DNA of 64,000 nucleotides, from contig NZ_JAEQND010000013.1 in the NCBI RefSeq assembly GCF_016722765.1, positions 62,001 through 126,000 of the forward strand, given 5' to 3'. This DNA is from Ramlibacter alkalitolerans (GTDB taxonomy: Bacteria > Pseudomonadota > Gammaproteobacteria > Burkholderiales > Burkholderiaceae_C). Below are positions 30,240 through 37,805 of the stretch, piece by piece; the stretch's first letter is position 1, and each line of letters begins with the position of its first letter. The notes beneath the pieces are model-generated. The model ran no database searches. It worked only from the letters and a program-made list of their open reading frames with translations, and was not told the DNA's origin. The position numbers were made by a program, and so were the translations under genes.

Positions 30240-30968
30240 CTAGGGTCGCGCCCCGGCGCTGTACGCCAGCGCCAAGCGGGCGATGTCGTCCGGCGTCAGG
30301 GCTTCCCATGCGGCAACGTCGAAGTGGCTCGCCTGCTCGGCCCAGAGGCTCGCCAGGCTCGGCGCCGTGTAGTGGTCGTCTTCTGCGCCCGCCCCGGGGG
30401 TGTCAAAGCCACGAAGCCGACTGATTGCCTGGAAGTACGAGGTCGCTTCTTCAGGCGCTCGCCGACTCATCCAGAGTAGGGCGTACGCGTCGGCAAAGGC
30501 TTCGTGCTCCAAGACGCTCTCGAGTGCGCTCTTGTGCGCCCTACCGTCCGGGCCGCGCAAAGACGTGAACGCCTGCAGGCGTTGCCCGATGCAGTGCCCC
30601 TTTTCATGCAGCAGCGCGAATGTCGCCAGTTCACGGACGCTAAGCCCGGAGCTGAGGAACGCCTCTGATTCCAGAACCGTGCCGGTGGGCTCGTAGGTGA
30701 CATAGCACTGCGCGTAAAGCCCGAAGGGGCCTGACCACAGCGTGCTGCCGGCCGCCGGTTCGGCGGCGTCAGGTTGGTAGGTTTCCAGCATCCACTTGCC
30801 GGGCGTGCCGGCGGGCGTGGCCAGCGCCACTCTTGCGGCTTCGCGCAGAGCGGCTTCGCGCGCCTGCGCACCCGACACGTCCGCGCGGGCGTCTCCCGGC
30901 TCGGATAGCGTCAGCAGGCCGGCAACCGCCAAGCCGACACAGATGCGCAGATGTGCAGACGCGCCCAT
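30240..30968 (-). CDS. Secreted HExxH zinc metallopeptidase-like protein
   Basis: 242 residues with a signal peptide (about 1-29, ending in ARA). The putative catalytic helix is LLHEKGHCIG (about 119-128), an HExxH motif. The downstream ESVLEHEAFADAYALLW (about 152-168) could supply the third ligand, as in gluzincins that use an E after the helix. Substrate unknown; a periplasmic role in cell wall or protein turnover is inference. The first codons (ASAHLRIC) are written by octamer array 10, which spans the start codon at 30968. Confidence 0.7.
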   Translation of the reverse strand: MGASAHLRICVGLAVAGLLTLSEPGDARADVSGAQAREAALREAARVALATPAGTPGKWMLETYQPDAAEPAAGSTLWSGPFGLYAQCYVTYEPTGTVLESEAFLSSGLSVRELATFALLHEKGHCIGQRLQAFTSLRGPDGRAHKSALESVLEHEAFADAYALLWMSRRAPEEATSYFQAISRLRGFDTPGAGAEDDHYTAPSLASLWAEQASHFDVAAWEALTPDDIARLALAYSAGARP

Positions 30969-30992
30969 GTGCTGAACCTCATCTGTGCTCGG
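30937..30992. repeat. GYRC octamer array 10 (7 units)
   Basis: ACACAGAT, GCGCAGAT, GTGCAGAC, GCGCCCAT, GTGCTGAA, CCTCATCT, GTGCTCGG in gapless phase, spanning the start codon of the metallopeptidase gene. Confidence 0.75.
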
Positions 30993-30996
30993 GCTG

Positions 30997-31452
30997 CTAC
31001 GCGGCTTGGCCGGACTTCTTCAGCACGCGCTCGAGCACCGCGGCGACCGGGCAGGCACGCTTGGACGCGCGATTGCGCAGGAACACGTCCGCGTCCCCTT
31101 GGGGCATGAGCACGCCTTTGCGGGTGTTGCGGTCAAGCAGGATGGCCTTGTTCGGGTCCTGCTTCAGCACGCGCACGAGAGGCCCCTGGGTCAGGAAGCG
31201 GGGGACGTGGGCGTCACCCGGCTCCGTGGTGACCAGGCGAGTCCCGTCCGAAGCGGCAATGGACCAGGTGAGCGTGTCCCAGTGCAGGGCGATGAAACGC
31301 TGCTTGCCGGTGTATGCCAAGCCGGTCTCGACGGAATAGGGGAACCTGCCGCGAATCGGCCGCACCAGGATTTCCAGTTCGTCCGCAGGAATGTCTGCCC
31401 GTGCATACGTGATGGGGCAGAAGGAGCAGAGCAGCGAGTCGAACGATTTCAT
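30997..31452 (-). CDS. Unrecognised soluble protein
   Basis: 151 residues from ATG 31452 (MKSFDSLLCSFCPITYA). Strand-rich sequence (RPIRGRFPYSVETGLAYTGKQRFIALHWDTLTW) followed by a basic C-terminus. No signal peptide or membrane helix. It lies 28 bp upstream of the metallopeptidase gene on the same strand, with octamer array 10 filling the gap. Longer in-frame starts (to 31542) have no ribosome site. Function unknown. Confidence 0.6.
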   Translation of the reverse strand: MKSFDSLLCSFCPITYARADIPADELEILVRPIRGRFPYSVETGLAYTGKQRFIALHWDTLTWSIAASDGTRLVTTEPGDAHVPRFLTQGPLVRVLKQDPNKAILLDRNTRKGVLMPQGDADVFLRNRASKRACPVAAVLERVLKKSGQAA

Positions 31453-31706
31453 TTTGCGCGTCCAGCCGTCAGCGCGGCGTGTGTGGTTACTGCTTTGACC
31501 GCGAAGCCCGGTTTTCCTTTCGATTCCCCTCAGCGTAGGCACAGGGCTGCTATACGGAAACGAACACGCCTTTAGATGCGGGGTCGAAGCAAGTGACGGC
31601 GTGGGTGACTGGTGCTTGCGGGAATTGCGCTCCAGTGGTCAGGGCACTCGGTGGCCTGCGCCGTCATCCCTTATGTGACCGTGAGCTCTTAGCGCCGGAG
31701 CGAAGC

Positions 31707-31736
31707 AGAACGCTTTGCAGCGCCGAATGTCTATAC
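31707..31736 (+). promoter_or_regulatory. Type-A promoter motif of the structured RNA
   Basis: AGAAC (31707-31711), 19 bp, CTATAC (31731-31736). The flank TGTCTATACGAAGA is nearly identical to the one at 35682-35693. Confidence 0.6.
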
Positions 31737-31741
31737 GAAGA

Positions 31742-32102
31742 GACAGGGCTGCAAGAGCAACTCCGTCCTGATTCAAGGCCCCTGATTCCTGCCCAAGACC
31801 TGAAGGTCTGGATGCGAGACCAACCCGCAGGGTTGGATTGATTGGCGAGGCTGGCTAGCCTCGTGCTTACTGGCTTCCCGGCCAGTTCTCGCAAGCGTCA
31901 GCTTGCGGGCCTTCGACAGCGCCTTTGCTGTCGTTGGCTGCAGCTTGATTGCAGCAGTTCGTTCCGCGTCTTCGGACGGGAACTATGTTCGCGACCAAGG
32001 CCGCGAATCGCACTCCAGAACCTGGCGGGATTTAATGCCATAGGCCATACGCACCTGATTCACCGAAGCCTCGAGGAGATTTTCTCCTTGAGGCTTTTGT
32101 TT
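31742..32102 (+). ncRNA. Candidate highly structured non-coding RNA, about 360 nt
   Basis: Nine consecutive perfect or near-perfect hairpins lie between the promoter at 31707 and the terminator. Stems at 31796-31809 (AGACC/GGTCT), 31820-31836 (CCAACCC/GGGTTGG), 31846-31863 (CGAGGCT/AGCCTCG), 31869-31886 (ACTGGC/GCCAGT), 31890-31907 (CGCAAGC/GCTTGCG), 31914-31933 (CGACAGC/GCTGTCG), 31937-31955 (GCTGCA/TGCAGC), 31961-31983 (GTTCC..CGTC with TTCG loop) and 31988-32007 (TTCGCG/CGCGAA). No credible coding frame crosses it. I do not recognise the RNA family; loops lack the GGA signature of Rsm/Csr sponges. The upstream 31453-31706 spacer holds nothing else I can support. Confidence 0.7.
32068..32102 (+). 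terminator. Rho-independent terminator of the structured RNA
   Basis: GCCTCGAGGAGA, loop TTT, TCTCCTTGAGGC (12 bp, one G-T), then TTTTGTTT. Confidence 0.92.
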
Positions 32103-32119
32103 CGCCCGCGCGTGGTGCG

Positions 32120-32593
32120 CTACAGGGGGCTGTTGCGGAACTGGAGCTCCCAGCCTTCCAGAAGAACGGCCTCACGCAGCTGTTCGCCAAAGTGCAGCAG
32201 GAAGACCGCCGGTGAGACCTTCAGTTCCTTCAGCTCCTCGGCGGCCAAGTCGAAGTCCAGCTCCTTCAGGCCGTGTTCCAGCTCGTTGCAGGTGACGGGC
32301 GCATCGGGCCTTGCCGGAGAGGGGAAGTACACCGCAGCGACGTGAAAGCTGTCTTGCTCGCCACGCGGAAAGCAGAACACCAGCAGCGTGCGCTCCGACA
32401 GAAGCACCGCATCCAGAACGTAGCCTTGGGGCAGGGCGGAGCCAGGCTTCATGCGTTCCAGCATGAACTGCGCGGTCAAAAAGCTCACGGTGTGTTCCGA
32501 GGCCACCGCATCGGCGTCCTGGGCGGGGTGCTTCAGGAGCACTTGCCTGGCTTGGTCGGCGTTGGCCAGGTCAACGACCACGCGTGTGACCAA
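32120..32593 (-). CDS. Unrecognised soluble protein in the regulator operon
   Basis: 157 residues. It probably starts with TTG at 32593, three bases after the upstream gene's stop and behind a strong GAGGAATGAGG ribosome site; GTG at 32581 is an alternative. Contains TLLVFCFPRGEQDSFHVAAVYF (strands) and an acidic helix ELEHGLKELDFDLAAEELKELK. No family recognised. Tight coupling to the XRE-type regulator suggests that the two act together, for example as a regulator with its partner. Confidence 0.6.
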   Translation of the reverse strand: MVTRVVVDLANADQARQVLLKHPAQDADAVASEHTVSFLTAQFMLERMKPGSALPQGYVLDAVLLSERTLLVFCFPRGEQDSFHVAAVYFPSPARPDAPVTCNELEHGLKELDFDLAAEELKELKVSPAVFLLHFGEQLREAVLLEGWELQFRNSPL

Positions 32594-32596
32594 GCC

Positions 32597-33130
32597 TCAT
32601 TCCTCGGGCCCGTCGTACGGCAGCACAGACTGGCCGCTCGCGTCCTCATACAGCCGCACGATGAAGTGCTTGGCGGCGTCGTCCACGTGGAGCAGGGAAG
32701 CCGGAAACCACGGCCCATACACAGGGTCGCTGCGAATGAGGTCGATGGCTGAATTCAGCATGGCGGGCAGTCTCAGGGGACTCTCCATGATGTCGTCCGG
32801 CCGAATCTTGGCCGCGGCGATGAGCACCGCCAACCTCGGCCAGCCCAAGTACTGGGAGAGGCCGTCCACCAGTTCGTCGGAAATCTGCTGGACCTTGCGT
32901 GCACCCGTGCGCAGCTGGCTCAAGTAGCTGTACGTGCACCCGAGCTGGTCCGCAACGTCCTTCAAGGTGTCGCCACGTTGGGCGGCGCGTCCGAGCAGGG
33001 CGGCGAACAGCATGCCACCGGGCCGGCCAAGTTCTTCCTTGCTGAGCTCCACCCCGAAGCGCTCGCTCTTGGGCGCCTGCGGGTCGAGGTCTGCGGCGAT
33101 GGCCCGCATGCTGTTCTTGAGACTTTTCAT
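32597..33130 (-). CDS. XRE/Cro-type DNA-binding regulator
   Basis: 177 residues. The helix-turn-helix lies at about residues 55-85 (GDTLKDVADQLGCTYSYLSQLRTG), with the A-x-x-L-G-x-x-x-x-x-L-S arrangement of Cro/CI-like domains. The C-terminal half (about 95-175) is a separate helical/strand domain of unknown family. Start ATG 33130. The upstream region contains an imperfect 19-bp palindrome (33161-33179) that could be its own operator. A toxin-antitoxin or phage-repressor role is possible but not shown. Confidence 0.75.
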   Translation of the reverse strand: MKSLKNSMRAIAADLDPQAPKSERFGVELSKEELGRPGGMLFAALLGRAAQRGDTLKDVADQLGCTYSYLSQLRTGARKVQQISDELVDGLSQYLGWPRLAVLIAAAKIRPDDIMESPLRLPAMLNSAIDLIRSDPVYGPWFPASLLHVDDAAKHFIVRLYEDASGQSVLPYDGPEE

Positions 33131-33160
33131 AAGTAATCGCCCACACCTGTGAGCTAGGTC

Positions 33161-33179
33161 GACTGTTTAACAACCAGTC
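33161..33179. promoter_or_regulatory. Candidate operator of the XRE operon
   Basis: GACTGTTTAACAACCAGTC: arms GACTG/CAGTC with TT/AA inside, 31 bp upstream of the regulator's ATG. Confidence 0.45.
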
Positions 33180-33284
33180 ACGGCGTAACATAAACCTGTT
33201 GTCTCCCGGATTTTACGGCATGTTTATTGGGCGTGTCCATTCGCCTTAGGGCTTGGGCGTATAGCAAATGAGCCCCTCTCGAGA

Positions 33285-33301
33285 TTTGTCCAAAGGACAA
33301 A
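33285..33301. promoter_or_regulatory. 17-bp palindrome upstream of gene 33327
   Basis: TTTGTCC, AAA, GGACAAA is perfect and is followed by a GCCCC/GGGGC hairpin at 33302-33314. Operator or RNA leader structure. Confidence 0.4.
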
Positions 33302-33326
33302 GCCCCGCCGGGGCGACAGAGCTGCC

Positions 33327-33974
33327 GTGGATACCTACCTGCACTCCCTGCCGATGTCCGACAACTACTTCGTGGCGCGCACGCGCTCGGGGCAGTTCGT
33401 TCTGGCCCAGCGCCTGCTCGAAGAGGGGCAGGAACGTATAAAACACGTTGCCTACATGGAAGCACAGGTGGCCCTGCGCGCGGCGCGCTTGCTGGCAGAC
33501 CGCCGCATGGAAGCAACGCACCGCCGCAACTTCAGCCGCCTGGCCAAGGACCCTTCGAGTATCGCGGCGACCGCGCACGGGCTGGAGCTGATTGCCGCGT
33601 TCAACAAGGCCGACGTGAAGACGCAGATTCGTATCGCGCAGAGGCGCCCGGACCTTGTGCGGTTTCTCGCCGACCCCAAGGAAGAAGTGCTGCTCGCAGC
33701 CGTCCGTTCCAAGCCGATGGCCATCCGGCACATCAAGCACCCGACGGAGCATGTGCGGCTGACTGCGGTGTCTCGCGACGGAAACGCCATTCGCTTCATC
33801 ACCCCCGCCCTGCAAACGCAGCGGGTTCGCGCGGCGGCGATGGACCAGAACCCGATGGTGCTTCGCTACATCCCCGGAGCCACTCTCGATGAAGAGCGCT
33901 TCGCGATGACCAGGAACTCTCTTGCCAGCCGCTTCGTGAAGCGGAAACCCGTGCGCGACGAATTCGAGCGCTAA
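33327..33974 (+). CDS. Helical-repeat protein (DUF4116/HEAT-like)
   Basis: 215 residues from GTG 33327; ATG 33354 is an alternative. From about residue 80 it contains four repeats of 22-24 residues ending in a VRFLADP / IRHIKHP / IRFITPA / LRYIPGA pattern, each preceded by V-x-x-A-A-V. Such short solenoid repeats (DUF4116 or leucine-rich-variant type) mediate protein contacts. No catalytic motif. It is followed 29 bp later by gene 34004 in the same direction, probably as an operon. Confidence 0.65.
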   Translation: MDTYLHSLPMSDNYFVARTRSGQFVLAQRLLEEGQERIKHVAYMEAQVALRAARLLADRRMEATHRRNFSRLAKDPSSIAATAHGLELIAAFNKADVKTQIRIAQRRPDLVRFLADPKEEVLLAAVRSKPMAIRHIKHPTEHVRLTAVSRDGNAIRFITPALQTQRVRAAAMDQNPMVLRYIPGATLDEERFAMTRNSLASRFVKRKPVRDEFER

Positions 33975-34003
33975 ACGACAACGAAATTCTGGGACGGAGC
34001 AAC

Positions 34004-35116
34004 ATGCAACACACCGACGACACCGCCACCCTGGAGCACGGCGACAAAATCGAGCCTATCGAGGCTGGGGAAGACTTCGCGCTGGACTTCTATTTCGTCG
34101 AAGCTGCCCCTGGCGACCTTACGGTTGCGGACGATGACGACGCCCCTGCGGAACCGGCCGAACCGGTGGTCGCGCCGGCCCTCGAGACGCCCCCGCCCGA
34201 CGTTCATTTCGCAGTCAAGCGTGGCATCAGCGCTCTGGTCAGCGACGACCCCGATTTCGCGCGGCGCGTCGCCCCCGGCCTGACGTTCGACGACAGCAAC
34301 CCGGGCGCGTTCACCATCATGTGGGCGGCAGGCGATGAGCGTCTCGCCGACTTCGTGCACGTGACCAGCTGTCCCGAAGGCTACGAGGTGACGTACTGCA
34401 CGTCCCCGAACTTCAACAAGGAAGGCGTCACCGCAGACTTCGACGCCACCGGGGAGACCGGCGCCGTCCGCCAGGCGCTCGGCACGCTGCGCGTCGCGAA
34501 TCAGAACGTGGCGTCTTCACTGCTGGGCCGCGTCATCCGCCACGTACAGGCCAAGCAGGAAGTCGAGGCGCTGCTGGCCACCGGCGTCGTCAAGGAAATC
34601 TGCACGAACATCAGGAAGCTGCTGAAGGACGTGCCCGGGATTCCGCTCATGGCACCTACCAGGCTCGACGACCCGACGGACTTCGTGGCGCATTTCGCTC
34701 TTGCGTCACCGCGCAGCATGGGCACCCACATGGGCATCGTCGTCGCCAAGACCGGAGACGCGGTGGTGCTGAACACCGTCGTGCGGGCGACCTACCTTGT
34801 GCACCGTGTCGGCAAGCAGCACGCTGCCACCCTGCAAATCGGCGACCCTGCGTCCATCACTTACAGCATGGACACGCGCCTGTCCGGTGCCGTCAAGGTG
34901 GGCCGGCCCAGCCTGGCCGCCGTGGAAGAAAAGCACCTCGCAGTGCAGCAGCTGAAAAAGGGCAAGGCCCTGAACGAGCGGCGCGGCGTCGTACTGCAGG
35001 CGGCAGCCGACGCCCAGATGCCCGACCCGGCCGAAGTGCCCGTCCCGTCCCGCCCAGTCACCGTGGCAGAAGCGGTGCAGCTGCGCAAGACGGGAAGGTC
35101 GAACGAGGGCCGTTGA
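34004..35116 (+). CDS. Unrecognised large soluble protein
   Basis: 370 residues, ATG 34004. An acidic, proline-rich N-terminal region (about 1-65, DDDDAPAEPAEP) precedes a mixed alpha/beta body with CPEGYEVTYCTSPNFNKEG, and a basic C-terminus (KKGKALNERRGVVLQ, RKTGRSNEGR). No signal peptide or membrane segment, no motif of a known enzyme. Ends 16 bp before a strong terminator. Likely co-transcribed with the helical-repeat gene. Confidence 0.65.
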   Translation: MQHTDDTATLEHGDKIEPIEAGEDFALDFYFVEAAPGDLTVADDDDAPAEPAEPVVAPALETPPPDVHFAVKRGISALVSDDPDFARRVAPGLTFDDSNPGAFTIMWAAGDERLADFVHVTSCPEGYEVTYCTSPNFNKEGVTADFDATGETGAVRQALGTLRVANQNVASSLLGRVIRHVQAKQEVEALLATGVVKEICTNIRKLLKDVPGIPLMAPTRLDDPTDFVAHFALASPRSMGTHMGIVVAKTGDAVVLNTVVRATYLVHRVGKQHAATLQIGDPASITYSMDTRLSGAVKVGRPSLAAVEEKHLAVQQLKKGKALNERRGVVLQAAADAQMPDPAEVPVPSRPVTVAEAVQLRKTGRSNEGR

Positions 35117-35132
35117 CGCAGGTCATGAAAGG

Positions 35133-35154
35133 GGCGGCTGCGGCCGCCTTTTTT
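35133..35154 (+). terminator. Rho-independent terminator
   Basis: GGCGGC, TGCG, GCCGCC, then six Ts. Confidence 0.85.
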
Positions 35155-35216
35155 GATGGCTCAGGGAACACGCGCAGCCGTAGACTGCCGTTCTGTTGGG
35201 CAAACGGGTATGCGGC

Positions 35217-35555
35217 ATGCCTGAAACTTTCATCTGCCGCCTCAAGCACGCGCCGGCCAGCGGCGAGTACGTGCTCGCGGGCAGTCGCGCCAGAGCCTCG
35301 CGCGCGCTGGAAGTCACGAGCGAGCCTTTCAGCGGAGATGAAGTTGCCCACGCCGTGCAGCACCTGCTTCTCGAAAACCGCGACGCTGTGTGGGTGCTGC
35401 CGCGACGAATAAATGGCGGCGGTGTCCGCCCGACGATGACTTTTTTGCGCGGACTGGTCGAAAGTGACGACCAGCTCAATGCGCTGCTGCACGAGGCCGA
35501 GGACATCCTGGACCGATTTCTGGCACGGTTGCGGGCCTCGCATAGCGCCCCGTGA
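35217..35555 (+). CDS. Small unrecognised protein
   Basis: 112 residues from ATG 35217 (MPETFICRLKHAP); an upstream in-frame ATG at 35196 is less likely. It reads as a small alpha/beta protein with VAHAVQHLLLENRDAVWVLP and a C-terminal helix LLHEAEDILDRFLARL. No family recognised, no signal peptide. It stands alone between a terminator and the 35.6-36.2 kb non-coding region. Confidence 0.55.
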   Translation: MPETFICRLKHAPASGEYVLAGSRARASRALEVTSEPFSGDEVAHAVQHLLLENRDAVWVLPRRINGGGVRPTMTFLRGLVESDDQLNALLHEAEDILDRFLARLRASHSAP

Positions 35556-35660
35556 CGCTCCCGAACACGTTTTCCGGCCCCGCGTAGCCCGGCGGCCGAA
35601 ATATCGCCTTGCGGCCCCGGTCTAAGCCTTCCGCCGCGCATTCGCCGCGGTTCGGCACGC

Positions 35661-35690
35661 AGCGCTTATTTGAAACTGCCGTGTCTATAC
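35661..35690 (+). promoter_or_regulatory. Type-A promoter motif of a second candidate RNA
   Basis: AGCGC (35661-35665), 19 bp, CTATAC (35685-35690), with a TGTCTATACAAGA flank like that at 31728. Confidence 0.55.
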
Positions 35691-35696
35691 AAGACG

Positions 35697-36115
35697 GACC
35701 ACTCGAAAGGGCGGTCTCTTCTGGTAAGAGGGGGGACTTCAACCACCGCGCTACCAGTCGTAGGGGGCTTCGCCCCAAATTGCGCCAATGCGGGACCCAA
35801 GGGCGCGACGTGGATGCTCGTGGCTAGAGCGTGGGATGGAAGGGACGCCCCTTCGATAGTCTGGCCAACTCGCAGCAGGCGCTCATGTCTGCGAGACCCT
35901 TGAACCATCCGGTGCAGGGTACAAGCATGCCTCGAAGATTCGTTCTTCGGGTATGGGATGCTTTTACCCTCGAAGTCCTGCCTTCCAGGCAGTCCTTCTA
36001 AAAACCATCCTTTTCTTCTTTTTGAAGAAGCCCCGAGGCTGGTCGAGCGCGACAAGCGGCTTTTCCAGCCAAGGGCCCTTCGCAAGGGTTGGAGCGCAGC
36101 CGGCAGGTTTCCACA
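35697..36115 (+). ncRNA. Second candidate structured non-coding RNA
   Basis: The 675-bp spacer 35556-36230 has no supportable gene but many paired segments. These are a CTCTT/AAGAG stem inside a CTGGTA/TACCAG enclosure (35720-35758 region), GGGGC/GCCCC with TTC loop, TGCGCC/GGGCGC, CTCGCAG/CTGCGAG with a 13-nt loop (about 35871-35898), CTTCG..GGT/ACC..CGAAG, CTGCC/GGCAG, GGCTGG/CCAGCC and CCCTT/AAGGG. The promoter matches that of the 31.7-kb RNA. No clear terminator was found, so the 3' end given is arbitrary. Parts look faintly tRNA-like, but no cloverleaf folds. Confidence 0.45.
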
Positions 36116-36230
36116 GGGCCGCGCGGCGGGCAGGGCGCTTCCTGACTTGTGGCGTCCTCGGCGTGTCAAGCAAATCCCGAGCACTTTCAGTTGTCCAAGC
36201 TGGAAGAAGAACTGCATCGGAGACAAAGCA

Positions 36231-37163
36231 ATGCTGGACCGCACCGAGCTCAAGGCTCGTCTCGAAAGGAGCCTTCGGGCCACGCTCGCCGAGGGCGGCG
36301 CTCGCGGCGACCAGTCGTTGCTGGCCGTGAGCTACCTCGGCCAGGGCCGCTTCCAGGCGGAGTTCGTGGCTGCCGGCCACAGCGCCAACCCCGGCCAGGT
36401 TCTCCTGCCGCTTCCGCGTGCGGACCTGTTTCGCGCCCTGTCGCCGGCCGAAGTCGATGCTGCTGGCGAAAGCTACCTGGCGCAGGCGGGCTGGTTCCTG
36501 AAGGAAGGCGTCAGCATCGTGCCGGAGAACCGAACGCGCACGCAGCAGTCCATGCTCGCCGAGCGCGTCGAGGAGTACTGGAAGCGCGAGCGCCCGCTGC
36601 AGGTCGACGCCACTGTTTCGGACGTCTGCGAGTCCGCGGTGCGGGCATTCGAGCGAAAGCAGCCGGATTACTTCCCGTTCACCGACTACGGCCTGGTGCT
36701 CACCGCGGAACAGTTCCGCAGCCAGGACGACCACGAGGAAGCCTTCCCGCTACCCAATGGCAACGTCTATGTGCCGTCGCCGGCGCTGCGCGCCCAGGTC
36801 ATGACGATGCCTGAAGACCGCGCGCGCGAAGTGCTTATCCGCGCAGCGGAAGTGCGTGCCTCGTTCGACCGGCTCAAAGGCATGGGGCTGAAGGAGCTGC
36901 ACTGCCAGTGCACGTCTGTCTCGCCGCAGGGTGCCCCGGCGACCTGGCGCTTTCACGCGAGCGGCCAGGACGTCACGCAGGACGTTGCCAACGTGCTGAA
37001 CACGCCTTTCCGCAGCCACCTGGGCACCATGCTTTTCAAGGCGCTTAACAAGACCTTCGAGAAGCTCAGTCTGCTGTTCACCGGCGAGGCCTACGAAATC
37101 GTGATTGCCCCGCGCAACCCGCAACCCCAGAAAACACGTTCTTCAGCGGGTGCCGAGCGCTAA
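36231..37163 (+). CDS. Unrecognised protein of 310 residues
   Basis: ATG 36231 with GGAGACAAAGCA upstream. No signal peptide; mixed helix/strand with DYFPFTDYGLVLTAEQF near residue 150 and HCQCTSVSPQGAPATWRFHA near 227. The frame stays open upstream into the non-coding region, but those codons have no ribosome site. A weak type-B-like element (AATCC, 16 bp, TCCAAG at 36173-36199) may drive it. Function unknown; position just before the transfer region. Confidence 0.6.
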   Translation: MLDRTELKARLERSLRATLAEGGARGDQSLLAVSYLGQGRFQAEFVAAGHSANPGQVLLPLPRADLFRALSPAEVDAAGESYLAQAGWFLKEGVSIVPENRTRTQQSMLAERVEEYWKRERPLQVDATVSDVCESAVRAFERKQPDYFPFTDYGLVLTAEQFRSQDDHEEAFPLPNGNVYVPSPALRAQVMTMPEDRAREVLIRAAEVRASFDRLKGMGLKELHCQCTSVSPQGAPATWRFHASGQDVTQDVANVLNTPFRSHLGTMLFKALNKTFEKLSLLFTGEAYEIVIAPRNPQPQKTRSSAGAER

Positions 37164-37189
37164 ACGCCCTCAACAAACCCGCTGCAGCT

Positions 37190-37216
37190 AACAGATGTGC
37201 AGCACATCGGTCAAAA
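37190..37216 (+). promoter_or_regulatory. Type-B promoter with embedded palindromic operator, T4SS operon
   Basis: AACAG (37190-37194), 16 bp ending in CGG, TCAAAA (37211-37216). Between the boxes lies a perfect 15-bp palindrome, GATGTGC-A-GCACATC (37194-37208), positioned to block transcription when bound. Its arms carry the GTGC/GCAC core seen in the octamer arrays. Confidence 0.65.
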
Positions 37217-37244
37217 GGGCTCTAGCTGAATAACGAAAGCCCCA

Positions 37245-37805
37245 ATGACCGACCCGACCACCGAATCTGCCGGCGCCGAACAGGCGCAAGCCGCAGGTGA
37301 CGATGCCGACAAGGACGCCACGAAGCGTCTGCGCACCGTCGTGTCCGTCACCGTGTCGGGCGACGACTACCTGTGGCTCAAGCGCGAAGCCGAACTCAGA
37401 GGGGTCTCCAACGCCAAGGTGCTGATGGAGTACGCCAAGGAGTACACCAATCTGCGCCAGGGCATCCTGGCCGCAACGGACGGCCGCTATCAGGGCTCCT
37501 CGGTGCACGAGGACTTCGTTCGCCTTGAGGCCCGCGTGTCGCAAACCCTGCAGGAGATGCAGGAGCAAATCGAGGTCGTGGGCTTCCTTCTGAACGTCGT
37601 CATGGCGCAGTCGGACGCGCTCACCAAGTTCCTCGTGGCCAACGTGCCCGAGGTCCCGGAAACCGACCGCCGCCGTGTGGCTGAACTGGCGCAGACCCGC
37701 TATGACGCACTGCGCAAGGCGCTGGTGAAGGGCATCAGCGACCAAGGCCGCTCCGCCGTGATGGAGCGCGTCGTTCAAGACCTCGACGACAGGAATTCGC
37801 AATGA
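37245..37805 (+). CDS. RHH-like accessory protein at the head of the T4SS operon
   Basis: 186 residues. After an acidic, disordered start, VVSVTVSGDDYLWLKREAELRGVSNAKVLMEYA (cited in part: VSVTVSGDDYLWLKREAEL, about 34-52) reads like a ribbon-helix-helix domain, followed by a long coiled coil (about 90-135). It could be the repressor of its own promoter or a mobilisation accessory protein. Four-base overlap with trbB. Confidence 0.6.
   Translation: MTDPTTESAGAEQAQAAGDDADKDATKRLRTVVSVTVSGDDYLWLKREAELRGVSNAKVLMEYAKEYTNLRQGILAATDGRYQGSSVHEDFVRLEARVSQTLQEMQEQIEVVGFLLNVVMAQSDALTKFLVANVPEVPETDRRRVAELAQTRYDALRKALVKGISDQGRSAVMERVVQDLDDRNSQ

Noticed and set aside
25895..30992. CRISPR array or simple microsatellite
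   Set aside because: Units are 8 bp without unique spacers and differ from one another in half their positions; no cas genes are present.
31742..32102. CsrB/RsmZ-type sponge RNA
   Set aside because: The hairpin loops do not carry repeated GGA motifs.
31842..32345. A 167-codon plus-strand frame across the structured RNA and into the opposite-strand gene
   Set aside because: It runs through the terminator and nine hairpins, has no ribosome site, and codon use does not match neighbours.
35697..35770. A functional tRNA gene in the second RNA region
   Set aside because: A D-arm-like hairpin and a possible anticodon loop are visible, but the acceptor and T stems do not pair and the T-arm consensus is missing.
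35958..36230. Upstream extension of the 36231 gene by 91 codons
   Set aside because: The extension is full of hairpin sequence with no ribosome site; ATG 36231 has GGAG at a suitable distance.
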